Shown here: in pieces, positions 40,801 through 52,800 of the stretch
How positions within the stretch are numbered: the stretch's first letter is position 1
Layout: every line of letters begins with the position of its first letter
Assembly (NCBI GenBank): GCA_905221605.1
Contig: CAJNDS010002313.1
Span: 1,112,105-1,176,104 of the forward strand
Direction: 5' to 3'
Source of the DNA: Symbiodinium natans
Taxonomy: Eukaryota; Sar; Dinophyceae; Suessiales; Symbiodiniaceae
Length of the DNA: 64,000 bases
The notes under the pieces: model-generated
The model's input: the letters and a program-made list of their open reading frames with translations, nothing else
Database searches by the model: none
Told to the model about the DNA's origin: nothing
Position numbers and translations under genes: made by a program

Positions 40801-43800
40801 AAACTGAGATTAGCTTGTCCTTGTGAAAACATGTTGTGCTGCCGAGATTCCTGTCACCACATTGAGCACAGCGAAGTACGTGAAACAAATATAGAACCTT
40901 ACTTCGAAAAAATCTCAGCCCGGCGGATTGTCACGATGAACCTTCATTTGGGCCCGTTCGAATCCACCTTTTAGATATTGAGCCCATGCCCGTTGTGTCG
41001 TCCTTGCGGATTGATGTCAGTCTGTCACATGTTTGGGACAAGCAACTAGAACCGTGTTTAGACACTCGATTTGTGCAACATGTGACCATGTTGGGAACTA
41101 AAAGGACATAAAGCAGGATCGTACCATTACCCACACTACGAGCACGCTCCTAGCCGTCAACACATGGACCATGAACCATTTCTGCGTTCATGTACACCTC
41201 AAGGTATCGACAACATTGCAACAACGCAGCAAGAACAAAGCCACCCAAAGCGGAGAGATCTCCATCAGCGGCGCCATCACCTTGCACGTCGCTCAGGGTC
41301 ACACGAGGTTCCGTCACTAAATTTCAGCAAAGATCGCAGGCTGGTGTTGACACATGCTGATTGAACAATTGGGGGGGAGTGGAGGGCCCAGCCACATATG
41401 TACACATATATATATATATATGTATACATATATATATATATAAACATATATACATATATATATATATGTGTGTATACATATATATATATATACTACATTT
41501 ATTTCGATGATATCGAGGCCAACCCTGATTCCTACGGAAATTTGGCGGGCGGCCTTCATTTTTCTAGAGCCAAATGTGTTCAAGTCAGTCGCTTTATAGC
41601 TTCTGTGAAACATGTTTCTACCTGCAGTTTTGCCCTCATGTCATGAGTTATGCTAAGTGAGCTTAAGAACACTACGGCCTTGCCACTCCAATTGCGTTGC
41701 CGCACCTTGGAGAAAGCAGCTGTGCCTTCACTGTCGTTTCGATAGTTTTGCCCGTAGTCTTCCTACTCCCCCTTCTCACGCGCAGAATTCACCGCTGCAA
41801 GCCTAAGCAGTTTCTGCTTCAGTATCGTAAGCGCTTCCGCTTCTCAAAAGACAGTGCCGAGAAACAGCGCCTAGTTGTACCAGGCTGCTGCGTGCAAAAA
41901 ACGCACGCTGTCCAACGGAAGTCCGTACGTGACGCTCGACCTGACCCACTTGCCACTGCGCCCACGTGCCAAATCCAAGCAATTGTGATAGTCAACAGAA
42001 AGCTGTAGGGCCTTGAAATCTGATGGCAAACGGAGCTCCTGGATCTCACGCAAAGAGCCGTCTTCCGACCAAACCAAAACCTTCGTCCACTCCGGTAGAA
42101 GCACGCTGTGTGGCCCACTCGGGGCACTAGGCACTAGGCACTAGGCTGCAACCTACCGCGACGTCGGTCCTGATGGCGGAGTCCTCACACGCCACGATGA
42201 TGACCGCGAACGCTCCCGCGCCAAAGCAAAGGATGACGAGGGTTCAGCTGTTTCCTCGCCATCTCCGCCGCCCGCAATAGTGATGTACTCCTCGGCGTCT
42301 GCCGGTACAGGGTCAATAGCGCTAGTGTCTGGCACACCGTGAATTCCTGCTGGGATCTCGGAGGCCTCACTATCCTCACCGGGGTCGCGGAAAAATCGAG
42401 GCATGGTCTCACGGAGCTTAACCAACAACGCCGCTTCTGAGGTACCAACTTCGGCCACCAAAGAACTCACGGAACGCCGTTTCTGGATCAGCCTTTCTTT
42501 TCCCCCACGATTCCACTTAATCGAGTCCCAGACCCGCGTTGAAACCTGCGCAGGTTTGACCCAGTGGCAGACCGAAGAAGCAACGATGTCGAGGACTTCC
42601 AAATGCCCAGGATCAACCGCAAGCTCGTGAGAGCCTACGGCTGATAACCAGATGATATCGGGGCCAACCCTGATTTCTACAGAAACTTGGCGGGCGGCCT
42701 TTCTTTATCTTGAGCCAAATGTGTGTCAGTCGCTTTCTTGCTTCTGTGAAACATGTTTCTACCTGCAGTTTTGCCCTCATGTCAACAGTTACGCTACGTG
42801 AGCTTAAGAACACTATTGTCTTGCCTCTCCAAGTGCGTTGCCGCACCTTGGAGAAAGCAGCTGTGCCTTCACTGTCGTTTTGACAGTTTTGCCCGTAGCC
42901 TTCCTAGTTATTTTCCACACATATATGTATACATATATATGTATATGCTTATACATACGCATATATTCCTAAACACAAATACATATGCACACATATATGT
43001 ATGTGTGTGTATACATATATGTGGGGGGGGGGAGTAATGACACTGCGAGGCAACGATGGTACGTCGTCGCCGGACACAAGGCTGCAGGTTCTGCGTGGTC
43101 CAGTAAGCAGCGAGTAAAACGCGGATGAAGACATGTCTGTGTAGATCGTCAAAAGGCCGCCGTCGATCCAGCACAAATTCCTAGAGGTTCTCAGATGTAG
43201 TACTGCTTCGCAATTAGCTACGCCAAAATCCCAAAACCCTATTTAGCGCACTTTCGAGGTACCAAATTCCATCGTAAGCCTTCGAGTGGACTCTAAAATC
43301 GTGACGGCATACATAGCTAGCAAGCTACAAGCGGTTTTGACCAAGCCAAGATGGCACAGTAATGGATGGTATGGAAAAGGATCGACGGGAACTGGTGAAG
43401 AAACCAGGGAAGCAGGGCAAACCAAACAATTTCAACGTGCCTACAGCCCAAAGGAAATATCAGTCAAAAATCGCTGCCTTATGGGTTCACTGCGATGGCC
43501 CGAAGATCCCCACAAGAAGCGCTAAGAAATCTTCCCAGGCAACCAGGTATACCTATAGGCGGTACATGATGTACGGCGCAAATTTCTTGTTTGTCTGAGG
43601 GCCATTGAAGTTTCGTGAGTGGGCTATCGAATGCCAGGATTTCAAATTTGGCAAACTTCTCATGGGTGTAAGAATGATTGTTCAGATTTCAAACAGCAAG
43701 GGTGTAGAGTTCAGGTTTGGGAGGTTTCAAGATGCTTCAAAGTTTGGCCTGGGCTCAGGATTCTCAATGTCGGGCCTGGCATGGGCTATACGAGCACGAA

Positions 43801-46800
43801 TGAGACCCGACTTCTGCCTACAATAGCACATGTTCTTTTCAGATTCTGAAACTGCTGGTGTAGGAACTGTCGCTGCTCTGCGTGTCGCTGCTGCTGAAGC
43901 TTGCAGCTTGCTGCAGCAAGCGTTTCTTGGTGCTGAGTCGTGCTGCTTGTGCACCCCCAAGAAAGGACCAAAGCCGTCACAAGTGCACAAAAGGCCGAAA
44001 TGGCCCAGAACAGACACGAGAGCTTCAATTGAGCAGGGCCAGGGGATAAGTTATTTTCTGGCTGAGATTGCACATCTGCTTTTCAACTGAACCTCTCGTG
44101 TCTGTTCCGGGGCTTTCGTGCACCTGAGACGGCTTTGTGACTTCCTTGGGGAACACAGGACGTTTTCGGGATCTGCCTAGACCACTTGCGAGGATTCCAA
44201 GGAAGGCCTTGCCCGAATGGCAGTGTGGCACACTTTGGGATGTTCCCCCTTATACTGACAGTCCTTATTAGGGAGTAGACTAGGGGGGGTACTGTCGTCC
44301 CGATTAAGGACTGTCAGTAGAAGGGGGAACATCCCAATGTGTGTCACACTTCGACATACACGTCTGTTGGGCATGTGGCCACCGAACTTGTGTTCGTATT
44401 TGGCGAGTGTGTAGTCGTTTTCCAATCAGGCAAAACAACACGACATGACAATGTCCCGCCCCTTCCTAACCTCGTTAACGCAAAAAGCACCGTCTGTCAT
44501 ATGCCACTAAATCCGAAACCCCAAACCCTCAACCTAAACCCCAAACCCGAGGGGTCCGTAAGCTGGCATTTCCTGAATCACCTGCGGGCGGAGCTGGTTA
44601 GGGAGCCATGTGTTACGGGGCCATCTTAGGGACCCAGACGCACCCCCGCCCCCCCCCTCCCCGCCCACGCACAAGTACCCATAAAGAGCATGCCATGTTC
44701 AATTCTGGGAGAGCGAGGGTTTAGGGTTTAGGGTTTAATTAGGCTTTAGAGTTCAGGGTTGCATTCCAGCGCGCCTCGCACCAGTTAATCCCGCCGGACA
44801 CGCCCATGAAGAGGCTGAGCATAGTACTGAGTGACAGCAGGGGCTCTTCCAGGAGTCCATATGCAACCCTGACCCCTAAACCCTAAACCCTAAACCCCAA
44901 GCCCTGAACCCTGAACCCTGAGGCCCCCAAGCTGGAAATACAAATACAAAAGCCCTCAAGGGTATCCCAAACAAGGACGAAATGAGGCCTGGCAGCCCCG
45001 TGGCAGTGGTTCAGGGTATAGGGTTCGCAGCGACGTGAAGCGAACTCTCGAAGTCGAAACCCTTAAACTCCGAACCCTTTTAGGGTTTAGGGTTTAGGGT
45101 TTAGGGTGTAGAGTTTAGGGGAACCCTAAACCAAGCCAAGCATCTGGTACAGTGAGCGGTAGTATCGATGGCTTGCGTCTGCTTCTCGCAGCGGTAACTC
45201 TGGTGACTCCGGGTCCAAAACATAGTCCTGACTGGGACACGCACCCAACAACCCTGAAAAACCTGAAGTAATACAAGCCATAAACCCTGCAACCCTAAAC
45301 CCTAAACCCTAAACCCTAAACCCTAACCCTAAACCCTAAACCCCCTAACCCTAAACCCTAAACTCTAAACTAGCACCGAGTGCCAGCAGCCTGCAAGCCA
45401 CAAGCTGTTCAAAGCCCAGGTGCATTCACCGCCTGGGTAAACAGTACCTGATGCATGATGATCAGCTCTCTGGGGTTTAGGGTTTAGTGTTTAGGGTTTA
45501 GGGAGATTATAATCGGGCTAATCTAGGCTTCAAGAGGGCCGACGGACTACCGTCCTTCTTCGAGTTTCTCTAAGGGAGAATACATGGGAGGGAGAATACA
45601 TGGTGCATTAATATCGCCCCTTAGTTTCGTTAAAGGGGTCTGAAGTATGCCCTATACCCTAAACTCGAAACCCTCCCTAAACTATGGGCCCTTGGGTTTT
45701 ACGGGGTACAAGGGGCACATAAGGGTTCCCGAACTTAGGGTCCATGTGAAGGGTGGCTTTAGGGTTTCAGGCTGTAGGGTGTTTTAGGGCGTAGGCCTCC
45801 GCTCCTGTGATTCGTATACCTTCACTTACAACCCTGACTCCCCCCCAACTATGCAGAGCCGCTTAGGGTTTAGGGTTTAGGGTTTTGGGGCTGGGCACCT
45901 AGTCACCAAGTCCACCAACAAAAGCTACAAAAAAAACAGCAAACCTTAAACCATAAACCGTTTAACCCTAAACCCTAACCCTGAACCCTAAACCCTAAAC
46001 CCTAAACCTTAAACCCTAGACCCTGCAAGCCCGAAGGCCCAAATCCATGACTCCAGAAGCTCTCGATATGAACCGTGTCTACTATTTGTTTAGGACCCCC
46101 CCCCAAAAAGTATATACATATATGTATAAATATAAATAAATAAATATATATATATATACATATGTACATATATATATATGTATATATACTCTTTCCGTAT
46201 ATGGCTAATGTAGGGATGACTATCTTGTTTTTTTTTTTTTTTTGGGGGGGGGGTTCTTAAGCAAGTAGTAGGTGTACTTCTTAGGGATCGACTGTAACAT
46301 GACAAAAGCCCAGGCACCAAAGGAACTAACAAAAAGAAGGAAGTCTGCAGCAGAGCCTGCTGACCCAGAACACCCCTAAACCCTAAATCCCCATTAAACC
46401 CCCAACACCCAGAGACCCTAAACCCTAAGGCCTAAAACTTTCCTAAGTGCAGAAACGCTAGGCCCTTAATCCCTCAGTCCGAAACAGGAGTAGCCTAGGA
46501 GTAAATGGGGTGCCTTTTTTGGTTTAACGGGGCTTACAACGCGAATTATACACTGAAACAATGCAATAAGGGTCCACTGTGGGTCCTAGTAGCCCAAAAC
46601 CCTAAACCCTGAACCCTGGACCCTAAACCCTAAACCCTAAACCCCAAACCCCAAACCCCCAAAACAAACGGGAATAAGGGTCCACTGTGGGTCTGAGCCG
46701 GAAGTTCCCTGTCAGGTTGCTGCGAAGACGTAGACGATCACGCCCAGCAACATTAAGGCCCAGAAGAGAGACTTCAACCTTGGGGGGGTTTAGGGTTTAG

Positions 46801-49800
46801 GGTTTTGGGGTTTTAGGGTTTTAGGGTTTTAGGGTTTTAGGGTTTAGTGTGTAGGGCTTAGGGTTTAGGATTTCAGGGTTTGGGGTTGAGGGTTAGGGTT
46901 TGGTTTAGGGATAGAGGGGTTATGGAGTTGCGGTTTGGGGGCTTGATTGGGCCTCCATATGGGCTGTCCTCTGAATGAGTTTTGGGAGTCCCCTTTTGAG
47001 TACGGCACACCTCACATAAGGACTCCCAGATGGAACCCCTATTTTTTTAGAACCACCTATATCCTTAACCCTAAACCCCGGGATGTCGGGTGGGGTTACA
47101 TCTTCGGTCCACTCTGTTCATAGAACTTTTCAGGGCTATGGATCTTCGCGACCCTTTTGAGTTTTGAGTGCGAGAAACAAATCTGAGGCAAGCCAAAAAA
47201 AAATATATATATGCACACATACATACATACATACATACATACATACATACATACATACACCCAATGTTTAAGGAAATGTGTCCAACAATTCAGGGCGCTA
47301 GCTGTATACCCCGCTATACCTTTAAAGGCAAACATGGTAAATTGACCCGAACTATCAATGGGCTTCCCTGTCACATAGTGACATAGTGTTGTCTCGAAGA
47401 ATAGAGTTTAAGCTGCGGAGTTTTCTCTAGACCCTCAACCCAACAAACCCAAAGCCCTGAACCCTAAACCCTGAACCCTAAACCCTAAACCTTGAACCCT
47501 AAACCCTCAACCCCAAACCCTGAACCCCAAACCCGATATCGGCATCCCTAAACCGTAAAAACCGTAAACCCTAAACCCTAAACCCTAGACCCTAAACCCT
47601 AAACCCAAAATTAAGGGGCTCAGGGCTTGAAGTCTTCAGGGCGATGCCGCGGACACTGTCATGTCACCCCACTGGTATACCAGAATCCTGCTTCCGGAAC
47701 TCTAGACAGGTTTATGTGCTTCTGATTTAGGGTTTAGGGTTTTAGGGTTTAGGCTCAGGGTTTAAGGTTTGCGGTATAAGGTCTATATACCGGAAAGTTT
47801 TGGGGAGTTTCGAGGGCTTTCCTGAAGTTTCGTCTTTAGGAGTTTCGAGGAGTCTAGTCTAACTGTGGGATAAATTCAACTTGCAGTCGCATGAGGGCTT
47901 AGGGGTTTGGGGTGGGGGGGTGGGTGGTGGCGGGGTCCGAAAACCTAAACCCTAAACCCCAAATCCTAAACCCTAAACCCGAACCTAAAGTAGGCCATGT
48001 CGGTGTACCGATTACAATACTGGGGGACCCGCACAGGGAACCACAACTCAGAGAATCAGCCACCCTTAACCCTTTCGCCCTACACCCCTAAACCCTAAAC
48101 CCTAAGCCCTAAGCCCTAAACCCTAAACCCTAAACCCTAAACCCTAAACCCTAAACCCTGAACCCTAAACCCTACGCATGTTTGCCGCAGCCCAGGCGCG
48201 TATCAGCAATGGACGTGATCAGAGTTCGAAATGCCATCCTGAGGGGCTGGAAGTGGAGGTCTCTACAAGCTGAGGTTCTTATCTTGGGGTTTAGGGTTTA
48301 GGGTTTAGGGTTTAGGGTTTAGGGTTTAGGGCTTAGGGTTTAGGCTTTAGGCAGTCATTGAAAGGAACGTTCCTTCAGCTCGTAAAGCTACAATACAGGA
48401 ACCGCTTTCAGACCCAAGTGTATTGCATGGATCCTTGGGAGGGTTTGGCGTTTTGGGTTTAGGGTTTAGGGCTGACTATTCCTAGTGCAAGTGCTCCATG
48501 CAACTTCGACCACACCGTCCAAGACCGACAATTCTACTCAGGAGAACCAGCGGGTTGAGGGTTTAGGGTTTGGGGCTTAGGATCTACCAGTGTATCAAGT
48601 AAGAGCGACCAAGGGTCACGAAGCGGAAGACCCTCATCAATCGGACAACCTGCCGCGTGGATTCTAGGCTTCCTAACATTTAAGGCAAGAATCTGCTGAA
48701 CATTGGTCCTCACTGTGGCCTTCTAAGGTCTTGGTAGCCGCTAGCCCAGTAACCACACCATAATAAGGGTTCCCTTTGTGGGGCTGGTTGCTGTTCATAA
48801 GGGAACCCAGAAACCCCAAAACGGCAAAAGGGCACCATGGACCAGTCCCCCTAAGTCCCATGCATGGTGCCCGGCTCTAAGCTCGACTTCCACGTTTTTT
48901 AGCTGTAGGGTTCAGGGTTCAGGGTTTAGGGTTTTAGGGTTTAGGGTGTAGGGTGTAGGGTTTAGCGTTACCGTACAGCCGACATCCTCGGACCTTACGC
49001 CCCGACATGTTGAAATCCAAAACCCTGAACCCTCAACCTAAACCTTTTTGAACCCTAAACCCTAAACCTTCATCCCTAAACCCTACAAGCCCTGAAGCCC
49101 TACACCTTAAAATCCCTTAACCCTGAAACTTAACCCCTAAACCCTAGACCCTAAACCCTACGCCTTAATCCCCAAACCCTACACCCTGATCTTTAATCCC
49201 CAAACCCTCACTTGCATATACACATATATACACATCAATAAATATACCAGTAAATAGTCAACCATTCTCTTTTTTGTAGCTCAGAACCATCACGGACGGT
49301 TTAGACCCTAAACCCTAAACCCTAGAGCCTATACAGAACCGAAACCATCATCGAAACCAGAACTGACGGGTCAACGCCCAAACCCGGAAGCATCATCGAT
49401 GGTATGAAGCCTAAACCCTAAACCCTAAACCCCGGAACCATATTCGAGGAGGCTCCGTGGAGAGGGGGTGGGGGGCCCCCAGGGTCGGAAAGTGGTCGAC
49501 CCAAGTAGTAAACTTGCACAGATTTTTTAATGAGAAGAAAAGGCCTCTTCACTATCTAGCCCGATCGTTGTTTCGGATTTAGGGGCACTAATTAAAAGCC
49601 AAACCATGATCGAAACTATAATTGACGGCTTGGGGCCTCAACCCGGAACCATAATCGACACAAGTATGGTTCAGGATTTATGGGGGGCCTAAACCCGGGA
49701 CCATAAATCGACAGTTTAGGGTCTACATCCAGAACCATAATCGACACGGTTCGAAACGATTACGTTTCAGGATTTAGGGGATGAGTAAATAGTATCCTTC

Positions 49801-52800
49801 GATTACAAGGTGTTGTTGTTGTTGTGCCTTGTCGCCTGAAAGAACATGATATCTATTCTTAATGTTCTGGGATTCTTTGGATCCGTGTGCATTTTCCCGA
49901 CGCTGGACAAGCTTCTTGACGAGTGAATGCTTGGGCTTGAGGTGCTGAACGCAAAGCCCTAAACCGTAATCGCTAAACCCTAAACCCTGAACCTTAACCC
50001 CCCAAAACCCGAAACTAAACCCTCACTATCCCATCCTTCAACCACTATTTGCTTAAGAACCCCACAAAAACAAAAGAAAATCCCTACCTTGCCCTTATAA
50101 GGCTTCTTAAGCGGGTTTAGGGTTCAGGGTTTAGGGTTTAGGGGGTGGTCAACCTTTTGCAGCCGGGTACCTTCACGACCCGAGTGATGCGAATGATGCG
50201 GAAGGCTTTGAGGCCGCTCATGCCGGCAACATCACCGATGTCATTCCTTAGGGAGGGTTAGGGTTTAGGGTTTAGGGTTTAGGGTTTAGGGTATAGGGTA
50301 TAGGGTTTAGGGTTTAGGGTTTCAGGTTTAGGGTTAGGGTTTAGGGTTGTGTTTAGGGTTTAGGGTTTAGGGTTTAGGTTTAGGGTTTAGGGTTTAGGGT
50401 ATAGGGCTTTGGGTTTAGGCTTTCGGGTTTGGGTTTGGAGCCTAAGAAAGACCTATGCCTGGAGCAACCTGCGTGCAGTCATATACCCTTAAAAAGGAAA
50501 GCTGTGCCAACACAACTATCGGCGGCTATGCAACCCCTGTTGAAATGTATGTAGCCCTAAACCCTAAACCCTAAACCCTAAACCCTAAACCCTAAACCCT
50601 ACACCCTAAACCCTAAACCCTAAACCCTAAACCCTAAACCCTGAACCCTGAACCCTGAACCCTGAACCCTGAACCCTGAACCCTGAACCCTGAACCCTAA
50701 ACCCTAAACCCTAAACCCAAGCTAGGTGGATCCCGTCGCACTTCGGACCTGGGTGTGGAATCATGCATAAAGCTCCCGCGAGTTTGAGTGATCTACTGTT
50801 CATAAGTTCCCCTACTACCCCCCTCTATACTGCCCCCTGCCCCTCCCAGGTTCCCCCCATGTTTAAGGCTTTTTAAGGATAATTAAGCCTAATTTTAAGG
50901 TCATTTAAGGGGGGAACCTAGCCGGGGCGGGCAGTTTAGACGGGGGTAGTAGGGTAGCCCATGAACTGTGGGTAGATGCAACGGCGGGAGCCCTTCCACG
51001 CCATGAAACCGAAGGGCCCGTACTTCAGTATGCTGTAAAAAAAAATTAGAGGGCCAAACTGTGGGACCATGAGCTTACCCTAAACCCCAAACACTAAACC
51101 CTCAAACCTGCTGTCTGGATCCCTTGGCCCTCTCTGAACCTCGAATTCTCGAATATTCTTCCATATGATCCTCCGCAACCCAAGAACGGGAATCGTTTAA
51201 AATCCCAAGGTCCTACCTGGGCCCCTGGGTTATGGTTGGGGTCAGAACTCTACTTGACTGACTGGCCTTCAGTCCATAATGCCCTTAGAACCAAAATAAG
51301 AAACCCTGAGCCCTAAGGCCTAAACCCACAAACTCTCCTGACTAGCCTAACGCGATTTCTTGGCGCAGTCGCGACTGAGGCCTTAACAAAGGGGAGATGA
51401 AGCCCACTGTAAAAAACGCATATATTTAGGTGCAACCCGCAACCTGCACGCAAAGTGAACCCTAATCCCTGCTAGACCCAAGAGTAAACCGGGAATAAAA
51501 GGTTCCATTCTCTTGGTTTAAAGGGGCTGAGAAGGGACGCTAAACCCTAAAAACAGTGAAGAAACGCCTACTCTGTCCTAGTAGCCCTAAACCCGAAACT
51601 CCGTACAAACCCTGCCTAAACCCTAAACCCGAAAACGTGCTACTCTGGGCCCTAGCCTACAAGGAGGGGTCCCCCTAGTTGTAAGCAGAGTTATAAGGAC
51701 CCTAAATTGGGTTCTAAGGATCCTAACTTAGGTTATAAGTCCCTTAACTATAGTTAGTATAGTAAGGGGGCCCCTCCTTGTATCGATAGAAAGAAGCTAT
51801 AGCGCAGGAGAGGAGCTGCAGCACTGTGTAGATGAGTTCGGCTGCGACTTCCTGAGCGGCTGACCAGGCAACCAGTGTTCGACGGTTTTAGGGGTTTAGC
51901 GTTTGGGAGTTTACGAAAATAAAGCAGGGGATCCCCCAATAGTTTCTCCCAAATAGTAGGATTCCCTCATAATAAGGACCCCAACAAGGCACCCCTAGTT
52001 ACGAAACCCCCCCCCATTTAGGGTTTGGGGTTGAGGGTTTAGTGAGGGTTTGAGCCTGCGCCCTTGCCAGCACCGCTGATGTGGGGTCATAGAGGTGCTC
52101 AGTACGTGACTACTACTTGCTTAAGAACCCCGAAAAAACAAAACATTCTTGCTTGTTAAGGTTCATTATAGGGATTATTACTTTTCTTTTGGGGTTCTTC
52201 AGCAAATAGTAGGTGAGGTCATGTTGTGTGACTGCATATGCGGGGCTATCTAAAATGATTTTAGCAAGTACTTGCAATGGTGTCTTTGGGGTAGTTTAGA
52301 ATATCGTTCATTTGGTATAGCACGAGTGATGCAGGTGAACTATTACAACATGTTCATGAACCTTGAATTGCGTTGCCTAGTTTGCTCAGTATCTTAAGGA
52401 AGCGAAAGTTGCGATCGTGTCGTTGTTGCTGGATCTCGTCTGGTTGTTTCACTAGAACCTCACTAAAAAGGACGGGTTCCTTCCCAACAGCGGCAAGGAG
52501 TGTGTGTAGCAAAGCAGCGAAGACACAAGGACAACATGCGACGCAATTGAAGACTCCCAAGCCATCTTGGGTGTGCATTCCTCCAGGTGGCACATCTCTC
52601 TGAGAGCCAAGGACAAAACCTTGAACTTATTTCGAAAAAAGAGAGCAAAAACCTGGGTCACCTAGATGACAGGCTTGCTTCCTTACACGAAAGACACCCC
52701 CTTGCGTCGAAGCTTCTGATACCCCGAGGTTTAGGGTTTAGGGTTTAGTGTTTAGGGTTTAGGGTTTAGGGTGTAGGCTTTAGGGTTTGGGGTTGCGAGC

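Larger units (their letters stand above)
41504..42908. mobile_element. Element with ~260-bp terminal direct repeats, LTR-like
   Basis: 41504-41768 and 42648-42908 are near-identical direct repeats, sharing GATGATATCG, CCAACCCTGATT, TGTTTCTACCTGCAGTTTTG and CACCTTGGAGAAAGCAGCTG, about 1.14 kb apart. TG..CA ends and a primer site were not seen. (TA)n-rich runs lie outside both ends. Internal minus-strand ORFs are listed separately. It interrupts the locus A intron just upstream of the S6 exon. Confidence 0.6.

Noticed and set aside
41398-41646. Tyr/Ile-rich ORFs near 41.4 kb
   Set aside because: Generated by the TA-rich run.
44231-44340. Rho-independent-type hairpin terminator
   Set aside because: The strong hairpin is an inverted-repeat element (family 5) present at several sites; the genome is eukaryotic.
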